64,000 bases of DNA from Trebonia kvetii (GCF_007827045.1 NZ_RPFW01000002.1:620001-684000), one strand, 5' to 3'. Shown: positions 25,248-33,917, numbered from the stretch's first letter. The notes: a model not told the origin generated them from the letters alone. A program made the numbers and translations.

Positions 25248-25709
25248 TTAGCAGCAGCCCCGCTGCGTTACCGGGACGGCGGTGCCGGCCTCGCCGGCGT
25301 CTGGGGCGCAGCAGACGGAGGACGCGGCCTTGTCGCGCACGTCGGAGTCGGCCTTGACGACGTAGACCTCCCAGGGTTCGGCGCCCGGACCGGTGACCCA
25401 GACCTTGTCCTGGACCGCGTAGCAGCAGGCGGTGTCCTCCTCGGTGGCGGTAGCGAGGCCCTCAGCGGCCAGCCGGCCGGTGGCGGCGGTGACCTCATCG
25501 GCCGTCTCCACCTCGACGCCGAGATGGTCAAGCCGCGTGGCCTCGCCGGCGGCGCCCTCGATGAGGACGAGCTTGAGCGGCGGTTCGGCGATCGCGAAGT
25601 TGGCGTAGCCGGGGCGGCGCTTGGCCGGCTCGGCGGCGAACAGCTTGGAGTAGAAGGCGATCGAGGCGTCGAGGTCGGCGACGCGGAGCGCGAGCTGGAC
25701 TCGGGACAT
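25248..25709 (-). CDS. ArsI/CadI-like vicinal-oxygen-chelate protein
   Basis: 153 residues of the glyoxalase/bleomycin-resistance fold. VQLALRVADLDASIAFYSKL opens the fold and LDHLGVEVET has a metal His (about 62). The pair Cys95-Cys96 in TACCYAVQDKVWVTGP matches the thiol pair of ArsI C-As lyases; CadI proteins look similar. Extra Cys pairs (SVCC and the terminal GCC) could bind soft metals. It is divergent from an ArsR regulator, which supports a role in arsenic, organoarsenical or cadmium response. ATG 25709 follows GGAGGAA. Confidence 0.88.
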   Translation of the reverse strand: MSRVQLALRVADLDASIAFYSKLFAAEPAKRRPGYANFAIAEPPLKLVLIEGAAGEATRLDHLGVEVETADEVTAATGRLAAEGLATATEEDTACCYAVQDKVWVTGPGAEPWEVYVVKADSDVRDKAASSVCCAPDAGEAGTAVPVTQRGCC

Positions 25710-25792
25710 GACGTTCCTCCTGCGCGAGACTGTCTCTGGCCTGATTAGAGAATTCTTTAACCAGGGGCTCGTGCTCAGTTTGCGCTCTATCT

Positions 25793-25819
25793 AAAGATGT
25801 GTCAAATTAAAGACATGTC
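25793..25819. promoter_or_regulatory. Direct-repeat operator candidate in the arsR/arsI-like intergenic region
   Basis: AAAGATGTGTC (25793-25803) and AAAGACATGTC (25809-25819) are 11-nt direct repeats with two mismatches, spaced by AAATT, in an AT-rich divergent promoter region. The second copy overlaps the arsR ATG 25815. TTTGCGCTCTATCT just upstream could hold promoter boxes. Binding of ArsR here would repress itself and perhaps the divergent gene. Confidence 0.5.
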
Positions 25820-26186
25820 TAAGCAGACGCTGGACCCGGCCGGAACGGTGGAGTGCTGCGCCCCGCTGGCCCGCGCGCCGCTGTCGGATGCCGGAGCGGA
25901 GGACCTGGCGCCGCTGTTCAAGGCGGTGGCCGACCCGATGCGGCTGCGGCTGCTATCGCTCATCGCCTGCCACGAGGGCGGCGAGTCGTGCGTGTGCGAC
26001 CTGACGGACGCGTTCGACGTGACCGCGCCGACCATCAGTTACCACCTGCGGATCCTGCGCGAGGCCGGCCTGATCAGCGCCGAGCGGCGCGGTACGTGGG
26101 TCTACTACCGGGTCAACCCGCCCGTGATGACGCGGATGTCGGCGGTGCTCGAGCCGCGGGCGGCGCTGGCCCCGGTCGCGGGGTAG
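25815..26186 (+). CDS. ArsR/SmtB-family metalloregulator
   Basis: A 123-residue winged-helix repressor. DPMRLRLLSLI begins the DNA-binding region and DLTDAFDVTAPTISYHLRIL is the HTH. Cys59-Val-Cys61 in ESCVCDL plus Cys14-Cys15 in VECCAPL match the arsenite-sensing arrangement of actinobacterial ArsR, in which an N-terminal Cys pair joins a Cys near the HTH. ATG 25815 is preferred over ATG 25797 because the earlier codon lies inside the putative operator. Its partner target is probably the divergent ArsI/CadI-like gene. Confidence 0.9.
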   Translation: MSKQTLDPAGTVECCAPLARAPLSDAGAEDLAPLFKAVADPMRLRLLSLIACHEGGESCVCDLTDAFDVTAPTISYHLRILREAGLISAERRGTWVYYRVNPPVMTRMSAVLEPRAALAPVAG

Positions 26187-26202
26187 GCGGGCGTCCAGGA
26201 GT

Positions 26203-26236
26203 AACGGGTGGCTGACCAGAGTCAGCCGAACCCGTT
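26203..26236. terminator. Hairpin between convergent arsR and liv genes
   Basis: AACGGGT-GGCTGAC (26203-26216) pairs with GTCAGCC-GA-ACCCGTT (26221-26236): 14 bp, a 2-nt bulge and the 4-nt loop CAGA. It sits in the 87-nt gap between convergent genes, so it could terminate in both directions. Its right arm is a copy of the dispersed GAGTCAGCCGAACCCGTTC element. Confidence 0.75.
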
Positions 26237-26273
26237 CCGTACCGCTGTGATCTTCCGTGGTCGGGGCCGGGTC

Positions 26274-29012
26274 TCAGACCGTCTCTGAGTCGCCGGCCGG
26301 GCCCGAGGCGGCCGACTCCATGCCGTCGCCCAGGTAGGCGGCGATGACCTTGGGGTCGCGGCGGACCTGTTCCGGGGTGCCCTCGGCGATCACCTTGCCG
26401 AACTCGAGGACGACCACCCGGTCGCAGATGCCGAGGACCAGGCCCATGTCGTGCTCGATGAGCAGCATCGACTGGCCCTGGTCGGCCAGCCGGCGCAGGG
26501 TGACGCCAAGCTCTTGCGACTCGGCGTTGTCCAGGCCGGCGGCCGGCTCGTCGAGGCACAGCAGCTTCGGCTTGGCGACCAGGGCGCGGGCGACGCCGAC
26601 CAGCTTGCGCTGGCCGGACGACAGCTGCGACGGCTCGGCCTCGGCGGCCCACTCCATGCCGACCAGGGCGAGGGTCTGCTTCGCGTCGTCCTCGTGGACG
26701 CCGCTTTCCTTGGCGGCGACCGTCAGGTTCTCCAGGACGCTCAGGTCGTCGAAGAGTTCCGTCGACTGCCAGGTGCGGGTCAGCCCGGCGCGCGCCCGGT
26801 CGTGAGCGGCCAGCCCGCGCAGGTCGCGCTGGCCGAGACTGACGGTGCCCGTCGCGGTCACGAAGCCGGAGATGGCGTCGATGAGCGTGGTCTTGCCTGC
26901 GCCGTTCGGGCCGATGAGCCCGAGCAGTTCGCCCTCCTTGACGCGCAGCGACACGTCGCTCAGTGCGTGCACGCCGCCGAAGCGGACCGACAGGCCATCG
27001 ATCGCCAGGATGTCCTGGTGTCCGGACAGGTCACGCCGCTCGGTGCGCGCGGTGATCCGCTCCCTGGTCGCCGCGTCCACCTCGGGCGCCTTCACCCGCG
27101 CCTTCTTGTGCGTCCTGCGGTAGAAGTCGCCGGCCACGCCGGTGGGGTTCCCCAGCAGGGTGAAGATGAGGATGACGCCGCCGAACAGCAGGAACCAGTT
27201 GCCGTTCAGGCCGAACCACTTGTCGAGTGCGTACGGGATCATCGCCTGGGCGGAGATCAGGCCCGCGAACACCGCGCCGGAGATGAGCGTGATGCCGCCC
27301 GCGTAGGCGAACGCGATCAGCGACAGCGCGGTGAAGGCGTCGAACCGGTCGCTGCTGACCGAGCCGAAGTTGTAGGCGTACAGGCAGCCGGCGACCCCGG
27401 CGATGAAGGCCGCGATGCTGAACGCATACAGCTTGACGGTCCGCGGGTTGATCGCGGCGGCGGCGGCCGCGCGCTCGTTGGAGCGGACCGCGAGCATCTG
27501 CTGGCCCAGCTTGCCGCGCCGTAGGTACCCGACGCCGACGCAGGCGAGTATCACGAAGATCAGCACGACCCAGCCGAAGACGGGACTCGGCTGGTTGCCG
27601 TCGATGCCCCGGAACCCGGCGTTCGGACCGAGGTCCAGGCCGAACCAGTTCATCTCCGGCACCGGGGAGCCAAGGCCGCCGCCGCCCCAGGTGGTGTTCT
27701 GGAAGCCGAAAGAGTTGATGGCCACGGCGCCGGCCAGGGTGACGACGGCGAGGCTGACGCCGCGCACCCGCACCGCGGAAATGGCGGTGACGACGCCGAT
27801 GGCGACGGCCACCGCGATGCCCGCGAGCGCCGCGAGCGGGAAGGTGATGCCGAAGTTGCTCGCCATGTGCGAGATGGTGAAGCCGGCCGCGCCCGCCAGG
27901 GCGAGCTGGATGATCGAGATCTGACCCACGAAACCGGTGATGACGACCAGCGACAGCGCCATCAGGATGCCGATCAGCGTGTTGATTAGCGCGTTGCGGA
28001 AGTCGAACGGGAACACGACGAGCAGCACCGCCGCGCCGCCGCCGAAGATCAGCGCGGAACGCCACAGGTGCTGCGGCCGCGGCGCTTCCGGCAGCCTGCG
28101 CTCAAGCACCTCGCCGCGGCCGGGGATGCGCGCGCCGCGCCAGAACAGCACGCCGATGATGATGAGGAACGCCAGCAGGTCCGTCGTGCCGGGTATCGCG
28201 ACACCGCCGGACTGCGGGAACCAGGCCTCCGACGATGCCAGCTGGAGCAGCGAGTCCAGGATCCCGATGCCGAAGGCCGCTACGGTGACCAGGCCGAAGG
28301 AGGTGAACCTGGCGATCAGCGCGGCGGCCAGCGCCGGGATGATCTGCAGCGGCAGCGTCGACGGGTCGAGCTGGGTGACCGAGGAGGCGAGGATGCCAAG
28401 CGAGCCCGCGATGAACGCGGCGATCAGGGAGTTGCTGAGCGAGATCGTGCCCGGCGAGACCCCGCCGAGCATCGCCGCGACCTCGTTCTCCGACGCCGCC
28501 CGGGTGGCCAGCCCGAACTTGGTCCACTGGTAGACCGCGGCGAGCACGGCGGTCGCGGCGATCACGATGGCGGCCAGCAGGAACCGGTCGAGCGTGATGC
28601 CGGAGCCGAGCATGTGGATCAGCTTCGTCGGCAGCACGGAGGGGGAGGCCTGCTGGGTCACGCCGAAGGCGAGCAGCATGGACGACTGCGCGATGAGCAG
28701 CACGCCGAGCGAGGCGATCAGCTTGCCGAGCGGTGAGGCGTTGCGCAACGGACGGTAGACGGCGAACTCGAGCAGCGCGCCGACCGCGAGCACGAACAGC
28801 AGGGCGAGCGGCAGCGCCACGAGATGAGGGAGCGAGGCGATCTTCCCGCTGGTCAGCGACCAGAAGGCGTAGCCGCCGAGCATCGCGATCGCGCCGGTGG
28901 ACAAGTTGATGACCCCCGAGCCACGGTAGGTCGCCACGACGCCGAGCCCGATGCCGGCGATGAGCGCGCCAGAGCCGAGCCCTAGCAGGATGAAAAGCAG
29001 GACTGTTTCCAC
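26274..29012 (-). CDS. Branched-chain-type ABC transporter, LivH-LivM-LivG triple fusion
   Basis: 912 residues join three subunits that are usually separate. Residues ~1-295 are a LivH permease (GVINLSTGAIAMLGGYAFW), ~315-640 a LivM permease (GFVGQISIIQLALAGAAGF), and ~665-900 a LivG ATPase with Walker A GPNGAGKTTLI, signature QLSSGQRKLVGVARALV, Walker B LLCLDEPAAGLD and switch LLIEHDMGLV. GTG 29012 follows GAGGAA. Upstream on the same strand is a binding protein; the LivF ATPase is encoded divergently at 32095. The fusion fixes 1:1:1 stoichiometry of the three parts. The ligand may be an amino acid, amide or other organic acid. Confidence 0.92.
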   Translation of the reverse strand: METVLLFILLGLGSGALIAGIGLGVVATYRGSGVINLSTGAIAMLGGYAFWSLTSGKIASLPHLVALPLALLFVLAVGALLEFAVYRPLRNASPLGKLIASLGVLLIAQSSMLLAFGVTQQASPSVLPTKLIHMLGSGITLDRFLLAAIVIAATAVLAAVYQWTKFGLATRAASENEVAAMLGGVSPGTISLSNSLIAAFIAGSLGILASSVTQLDPSTLPLQIIPALAAALIARFTSFGLVTVAAFGIGILDSLLQLASSEAWFPQSGGVAIPGTTDLLAFLIIIGVLFWRGARIPGRGEVLERRLPEAPRPQHLWRSALIFGGGAAVLLVVFPFDFRNALINTLIGILMALSLVVITGFVGQISIIQLALAGAAGFTISHMASNFGITFPLAALAGIAVAVAIGVVTAISAVRVRGVSLAVVTLAGAVAINSFGFQNTTWGGGGLGSPVPEMNWFGLDLGPNAGFRGIDGNQPSPVFGWVVLIFVILACVGVGYLRRGKLGQQMLAVRSNERAAAAAAINPRTVKLYAFSIAAFIAGVAGCLYAYNFGSVSSDRFDAFTALSLIAFAYAGGITLISGAVFAGLISAQAMIPYALDKWFGLNGNWFLLFGGVILIFTLLGNPTGVAGDFYRRTHKKARVKAPEVDAATRERITARTERRDLSGHQDILAIDGLSVRFGGVHALSDVSLRVKEGELLGLIGPNGAGKTTLIDAISGFVTATGTVSLGQRDLRGLAAHDRARAGLTRTWQSTELFDDLSVLENLTVAAKESGVHEDDAKQTLALVGMEWAAEAEPSQLSSGQRKLVGVARALVAKPKLLCLDEPAAGLDNAESQELGVTLRRLADQGQSMLLIEHDMGLVLGICDRVVVLEFGKVIAEGTPEQVRRDPKVIAAYLGDGMESAASGPAGDSETV

Positions 29013-29090
29013 GGGGGGTTATTCCTCGGTCAGTGGTTGCTAAGTCAAGAGTTCAGGTGATGCCACGGGATTTCAAGTGAAAAGGGGTGA

Positions 29091-29128
29091 CGCCGCGGCC
29101 GCGAGGGAGAGCCCCCGCGGCCACGGCG
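29091..29128 (-). terminator. GC-rich intercistronic hairpin between binding protein and fused transporter
   Basis: Arms 29091-29107 and 29112-29128 pair over 17 positions with two mismatched (possibly G-U) pairs and a 4-nt loop. On the minus strand it follows the binding-protein stop and is trailed by CACCCCTTTTC. A partial terminator or 3' stabiliser here would give more binding protein than transporter. The rest of this 154-nt gap shows nothing else. Confidence 0.7.
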
Positions 29129-29166
29129 CACCAGTCAGCCGCTACGGATCTGGCAGCGGTGGCGGG

Positions 29167-30516
29167 TCACTCGCCTGCCGGCGGCTGGGTCCAGCCGGCC
29201 GTCTTGACCCACTTGTTCTTGCCGTCGTACTCGAAGAACTGCGAGCGGTTGTTGCAGACACCGGGCGCGGCCGGGTTGTAGCCGCACTCAAGCGCCGGGG
29301 CGCCGAGGGCCTGCGGGCCCTTGAACGCCTGCACGGCCGACTGGATCGCGCTCGGGGACAGGTTGGCGAAGCCGACCTGGTTGAGGACCTTGTCGATGGT
29401 CATCAGCTGGCCGAAGTCGACGATGTTCCACGGGTCGGGCGCGTTGGCCGGCGTGGAGTAGGTCTGCGCCAGCTTCATGTACTCGATCATGCCGGGGTCG
29501 GTCGTGTCGCCGAACAGCGAGCTGGCGATGAGGTAGGTCCACTTGGGGAAGTCACCGCCGAGGCCCGCCGCGACCTGGCCGTTGAGGCACAGCGGGGCGG
29601 CGACGATCTTCTTGGGGTCGGTGATGCCCTGCTGGGTGAACGCCTTCTGGATGTTCACGCAGTCGGGGGCGGCGACGGCGGGGACGACCATGTCAGCCGT
29701 AGCGGCCCCGGTCGACGCGAGCACACCGGTCAGGTCGGTGGCGTTGGGCGGGTACGGGCCCATCTTCACGGAGATGCCGGCCGACTTGAGCGCCGCCTCG
29801 GTGGCCAGTGCGCCGGGGGTGGCCGAGGCGGTGTTGGGGTAGAGCACCGCCGCGGTCTTGGCGTGCAGCACGTCCCGGCCGTAGGTGCCGAACGGCCCGA
29901 GCACGCTGGTGGCGTCACCGAAGAGCACCGCGGTGTTCTTCTGGGCGCCGTCGATGGGGAGCGGGGCCACGCCGCCGACCACCGGGAGCTTGCCGCCCAG
30001 GGTCGCGTAGAAGGACTGGTCGCCGATCACGACGGCGCCCATGGCGATCACGTCGACGGACTTGTTGGCGAGGAACTTCTGGGCGCAGGTGGTGCCCTCT
30101 TCCTCGGCCGAGGCGATGAAGCAGGTGTCCAGCTGGACCGGGTGGCCGTCGACCCCGCCGAGCTCCTTGTTGATGTAGTTGACCGCCATCTCCGCGCCGT
30201 CGGTGGCGTGCTGGCCGATCACCTGCTGGCCGCCCTGCTGGTTGACGAAGCCGACGGTGACCGGCGGCAGCGACTTGTCCGCCGGGCCTGACTTGCCGCC
30301 GGTGTAGGACAGGTAGTTGGTGACCGACTGGGCGCCAAGGCCGCCGGTTGAGCCGCTCGGGCTCGGCGCCGCGGCGCTGCTTGAGGGCGCGGCGGCGCTG
30401 CTCGACGGTGCGGTCGTGTTCGTGGTCGAGCTTGAGCTGGAACAGCCCGCCGCGGCCAGGGTCGCTACCGCGAAGGCAGCGATCCCGGCGAAGCCGGCTC
30501 TCTTGTATCTAGGCAA
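29167..30516 (-). CDS. Branched-chain amino acid-type ABC transporter binding lipoprotein
   Basis: 449 residues. The signal peptide ends in lipobox LAAAGC, followed by a Ser/Ala/Pro linker. The mature protein is a type I periplasmic-binding fold (Peripla_BP_6): VTVGFVNQQGGQQVIG, VIAMGAVVIGDQSFYATLGG, VLYPNTASATPGALATEAAL. It should deliver ligand to the fused LivHMG transporter downstream. TTG 30516 is supported by a strong AGGAGG 9-10 nt upstream. A MetE-like gene lies 62 nt upstream on the same strand. Confidence 0.9.
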   Translation of the reverse strand: MPRYKRAGFAGIAAFAVATLAAAGCSSSSSTTNTTAPSSSAAAPSSSAAAPSPSGSTGGLGAQSVTNYLSYTGGKSGPADKSLPPVTVGFVNQQGGQQVIGQHATDGAEMAVNYINKELGGVDGHPVQLDTCFIASAEEEGTTCAQKFLANKSVDVIAMGAVVIGDQSFYATLGGKLPVVGGVAPLPIDGAQKNTAVLFGDATSVLGPFGTYGRDVLHAKTAAVLYPNTASATPGALATEAALKSAGISVKMGPYPPNATDLTGVLASTGAATADMVVPAVAAPDCVNIQKAFTQQGITDPKKIVAAPLCLNGQVAAGLGGDFPKWTYLIASSLFGDTTDPGMIEYMKLAQTYSTPANAPDPWNIVDFGQLMTIDKVLNQVGFANLSPSAIQSAVQAFKGPQALGAPALECGYNPAAPGVCNNRSQFFEYDGKNKWVKTAGWTQPPAGE

Positions 30517-30578
30517 CTTCGTTTCCTCCTAGTGGAGTGGTTCTTCTTTGACACGCTCTCGGGAGAAAAGCCGGGGAA

Positions 30579-31808
30579 TTACTCGTCCGCCTCGTCGCCC
30601 CACAACTCGCGGGAGGCGATGCGCGCGCCCTCGACCAGGGAGGCCAGCTTGGCCCACTGGATCTCCTCGTGCACCCGGTGCATGAACGCGCCCTGTGCGA
30701 AGCCGCAGTCGGTACCGCCCATCACCCGCTCCCTGCCGACGACGTTCGCGAGCCGGATCAGCCGCTGCGCGACGAGCTCGGGGTGCTCGACCACGTTGGT
30801 GTGGTGCGTGACCACGCCGGGGACAACCACCTTGCCCTCCGGCAGGGTGACGTCTTCCCAGATCTTCCACTCGTGCTCGTGGCGCGGGTTGGCCTGCTCC
30901 ATCAGGTAGTACTTCGCGTTCACCGCGAGAACCAGGTCGATCGAGTCGCGCAGCGGCGGGTCGTAGGCGTGCGGGCCGTGCCAGCTGCCGAAGCAGATGT
31001 GGTAGCGGATGCGGTCCTGCGGCAGCCCGCGCAGCGCGTGGTTGAGCGCGTCCACCCGCAGCCGCGCCCAGCGGCGGTAGTCCTCCCAGGACTGGCCCCG
31101 GGACAGCATGGTGTCCGCCTCGTGCATCAGCACCGCGTCGTCCACCTGAAGGAACGCGCCCGACTCGACGATCGCCTTGTACTCCTCGTGCAGCACGTCG
31201 GCGAGCGCGTAGACGAACTCCTCGTCGGTCGGGTAGTACTCGTTGGCCAGCCAGTAGGCGGACGCGGGCGCGACGACCGGCATGAAGGACTCGGTGATAT
31301 CCCTGCCCGCGGTCTCGAGCGCCGCCTTGAAGTTGAGCAGGTCGCGGTCGATCGCGGACCTGTCGTAGCTCATCGGGCCGGTGCACACCCAGGAAACCCG
31401 GGCCGCCGCCTCCTGCTCCACCTCAGGGCCGCTGATCTCGGTCCTGACCCGGACCGTCGCGTCGTGCTCGAGCATGTCGAGCTCGGCATAGGCACCGGGA
31501 AAATGCTGGCGGTCCCTGCTGGCCGGCAGGATTGAGGAGAAATTGCCCGTTATCGGCCGAGCCTCGAGGCCGGTGGTCCGCTCGTACAGATAAGTGATCC
31601 AGGTAGCCTTGCCCATCTCGCCGTCGTCGATGACGTCGATGCCCGTCTCGGTCTGCCGTCGCACTACGTAGGCGACCGCCTTGGCCAGGGCAGCCTGGTA
31701 TTCGTCGCCTTCCGCCGCCGCCCGTCCGTGATCGACCGCGGAAAGAAAGGACAGCAGTTCCGGCGGACGGATCAGGCTTCCGGCATGCGTGACCGGGATT
31801 CGCTTCAT
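30579..31808 (-). CDS. Cobalamin-independent methionine synthase-like (MetE C-domain) methyltransferase
   Basis: 409 residues of the UROD/MetE-like barrel. Zinc ligands are visible as His and Cys in YHICFGSWHG and Cys in GGTDCGFAQG. It lacks the N-terminal half of full MetE. Enzymes of this shape include core methionine synthases and epoxyalkane:coenzyme M transferase-like proteins, so an alkyl transfer to a thiol is expected. ATG 31808 (MKRIPVTHAG) has GGAG 6-8 nt upstream; ATG 31832 does not. It precedes the binding protein and fused Liv transporter, so the imported compound may be its substrate or methyl donor. It is clearly different from the MetE-like gene at 60159. Confidence 0.83.
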   Translation of the reverse strand: MKRIPVTHAGSLIRPPELLSFLSAVDHGRAAAEGDEYQAALAKAVAYVVRRQTETGIDVIDDGEMGKATWITYLYERTTGLEARPITGNFSSILPASRDRQHFPGAYAELDMLEHDATVRVRTEISGPEVEQEAAARVSWVCTGPMSYDRSAIDRDLLNFKAALETAGRDITESFMPVVAPASAYWLANEYYPTDEEFVYALADVLHEEYKAIVESGAFLQVDDAVLMHEADTMLSRGQSWEDYRRWARLRVDALNHALRGLPQDRIRYHICFGSWHGPHAYDPPLRDSIDLVLAVNAKYYLMEQANPRHEHEWKIWEDVTLPEGKVVVPGVVTHHTNVVEHPELVAQRLIRLANVVGRERVMGGTDCGFAQGAFMHRVHEEIQWAKLASLVEGARIASRELWGDEADE

Positions 31809-32094
31809 CGCCAACTCCGAAATTTTCGGCATGGACTAGTCATGGGGTACTAGTCCTCCAAAAAATGAGCCATGGCCGGCATTGCGTCAACATAGATTGT
31901 TAACGATCGAGGTCACAATCGCGTCAAGTGTCCGGAGAGCACACATCCGCGCCCGGCAAGTTGGCGATGCACCCAAACGCCTAACGACATCGGTCCATGT
32001 AGCTGGCACCAAATGCGTTTGTGCTGTACAAGCCTTATGTTGAGATCGGTGAAGACACCCGGCCCAGAGCCGGTGAAGGTGGGTTCAGGACACG
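31809..32094. other. Divergent intergenic region, no gene seen
   Basis: These 286 nt separate the minus-strand MetE-like operon from plus-strand livF. They hold AT-rich patches, including TTGTTAACGATC near 31900 and CTTATGTTGAGATC near 32034, suited to divergent promoters, and a weak AGGA before ATG 32095. I see no reading frame, repeat or RNA structure I can name. Confidence 0.5.
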
Positions 32095-32814
32095 ATGGCT
32101 GACACCGGCGCTGTACTAGAAGTGAATAATCTCAGCGTCAGTTATGACCGCTCTCCGGTCGTGCGCGACCTTACGCTCACTGTGCGTAGCGGCGAGGTGG
32201 TCGCACTGCTCGGTGCCAACGGCGCTGGGAAGACGACAACGCTGCGAGCGATCTCCGGCCTGCTGCGGCACGCGCCGGGAGCGGTGAAGCTTGGCGGCTC
32301 CGACCTGGCGGGCGTCGCGCCGCCCGCCCGCGCCCGGCTCGGCATCGCGCACGTTCCCTCCGACCGCGGGCTGTTCTTCGGGCTGACCGTGGCCGAGCAC
32401 TTCCGGCTCGACGGCCAGGGCGTCGCGGGCGACATCGACGCCGCGTTCGACCACTTCCCCGCGCTGCGCCCGCTCAAGGACCGCAAGGCCGGCCTGATGT
32501 CGGGCGGCGAGCAGCAGATGCTCGCGATCGCCCGCGCCCTGGCACGCAAGCCACGGCTGCTCATGCTCGACGAGATGAGCCTCGGCCTCGCCCCGGTGAT
32601 CGTCGGCCGCCTGCTGCCGGTGGTGCGCGAGTACGCCACGACCACCGGGACCGGCGTGCTGCTCGTCGAGCAGCACGTGCACATGGCGCTGAAGCTCGCC
32701 GACCGCGGCTACGTGCTGTCGCACGGCGAGCTGGCCGCCAGCGGCACCGCAGCGGAGCTGAGCCGGGACAGCGCGCTGCTCGCCGCGAGCTACCTGGGCG
32801 GCGAGGCGTCCTGA
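32095..32814 (+). CDS. Branched-chain-type ABC transporter ATPase, LivF-like
   Basis: 239 residues. Walker A GANGAGKTTT, signature MSGGEQQMLAIARAL, Walker B LLMLDEMSLGLAP and switch LLVEQHVHMAL are typical of LivF. The fused LivHMG protein on the opposite strand supplies the LivG ATPase but no LivF, so this protein probably completes that transporter. Divergent placement lets it be controlled separately from the rest. It converges on the carboxypeptidase gene with a 27-nt gap. Confidence 0.9.
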   Translation: MADTGAVLEVNNLSVSYDRSPVVRDLTLTVRSGEVVALLGANGAGKTTTLRAISGLLRHAPGAVKLGGSDLAGVAPPARARLGIAHVPSDRGLFFGLTVAEHFRLDGQGVAGDIDAAFDHFPALRPLKDRKAGLMSGGEQQMLAIARALARKPRLLMLDEMSLGLAPVIVGRLLPVVREYATTTGTGVLLVEQHVHMALKLADRGYVLSHGELAASGTAAELSRDSALLAASYLGGEAS

Positions 32815-32841
32815 CGCTCGAGCCGGCGCCACGGCCACCCC

Positions 32842-33816
32842 TTACTTGCTGAAGGCCCAGTTCAGCAACACCGCCGCGTCCTTCGACGCGGCGGTGATGT
32901 TGGAGATGTCGTTCGACGAGTCGAGCACCACGCCGATAAACGTCTTGGTCCCCCGCTTCGCCTCGAACAGCAGGCACTGCCCGGCGGCCCCCGTGTAGCC
33001 GGTCTTGATGCCGAGAGCGCCTTTATACATGGCGAGCAGCGGGTTGAGGTTCTTCCACGTGTGCGCGCGATGCGCGCTCGTGGCCGCCACGTGATAGGAG
33101 CGCGTGCCGACGACCGTCGCGAGCGTCTTGAGCTTCATGGCGTCCCTGCCCAGGTTCACCAGATCGTGCACGGTGGAGTAGGTGCTGTACTGCCCCGGGT
33201 TCGGCAGCCCGGCGGGGTCAGTGAAGTGCGTCTTGTTCAGCCCGAGCTTGTGCGCGGTCGCGTTCATCTTCGCGATGAACCCGTTGAACCCCGGCCCGTA
33301 GGCGGTGGCGAGCGTGAAGGCGGCGTCGCAGCCGGACGGCAGCATCATCGCGTAGAGCAGCTGCAACGTGGTGAGCTTCTCCCCCGGCCGCAGCCCCGCG
33401 GTGGACGCGTCGAACTCCTCGTCGTAGTTGACGACGGCGGCGGGCACCGTGATCACCCGGTTCAGGTTGAGCTTGGGCGTGGTGAGCACCACGTACGCGG
33501 TCATCACCTTGGTGACGGACCCCATCGGCCGCTTGCTGACCGACGAGCGCGACCATAGGTCCTTGCCCGTCGCCGCCACCGCGATCTCCGCCCACCGCGC
33601 CCGCACCGCGGCGAGCGGGCCCGCGGTGACGGCCGGCGTGACGGCGCCCGGCTTGGCGACGGCCTGCTTGGCGGTGCCGGTCGCGGCTGGGGCGGCGACA
33701 GCCGGGCTGCCCGTTCCGGTCACCGTTGCGGCCCGGGCGGCGGGCGCGGCCGCGCCTGCCATTACGATCAGTCCCGCGGCCACGGCACCCACGGCCAGCC
33801 GGCCAGCGATCCGCAT
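32842..33816 (-). CDS. D-alanyl-D-alanine carboxypeptidase (S11, DacA/PBP5-like)
   Basis: 324 residues with an N-terminal signal peptide or anchor (LAVGAVAAGLIVMAGAAAP) and an Ala/Thr/Pro-rich linker. Active-site motifs: SVTK (SxxK), SGCDAAF in the SxN position and KTGYTGAAG (KTG). It trims the terminal D-Ala of peptidoglycan stem peptides outside the cell. The C-terminal beta domain of PBP5 is absent, as in many actinobacterial members. ATG 33816 has GGGAGG upstream, so it is preferred to ATG 33852. Confidence 0.9.
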   Translation of the reverse strand: MRIAGRLAVGAVAAGLIVMAGAAAPAARAATVTGTGSPAVAAPAATGTAKQAVAKPGAVTPAVTAGPLAAVRARWAEIAVAATGKDLWSRSSVSKRPMGSVTKVMTAYVVLTTPKLNLNRVITVPAAVVNYDEEFDASTAGLRPGEKLTTLQLLYAMMLPSGCDAAFTLATAYGPGFNGFIAKMNATAHKLGLNKTHFTDPAGLPNPGQYSTYSTVHDLVNLGRDAMKLKTLATVVGTRSYHVAATSAHRAHTWKNLNPLLAMYKGALGIKTGYTGAAGQCLLFEAKRGTKTFIGVVLDSSNDISNITAASKDAAVLLNWAFSK

Positions 33817-33898
33817 CGGGCTACCTCCCAGCACGTCCGAACGCATACCCACGCATTCTGTCAGTGCGGGCCACCCACGGGCACTGGTTGCGATTGAA

Positions 33899-33917
33899 TT
33901 TTCTTCCGAACGAGTGC
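33899..33917. repeat. Dispersed CCGAACGAGTGC element
   Basis: TTTTCTTCCGAACGAGTGC matches 58353-58371 at 18 of 19 positions. Both copies are intergenic. The core resembles the CCGAACGGGTTCG element found elsewhere in the window. Confidence 0.65.
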
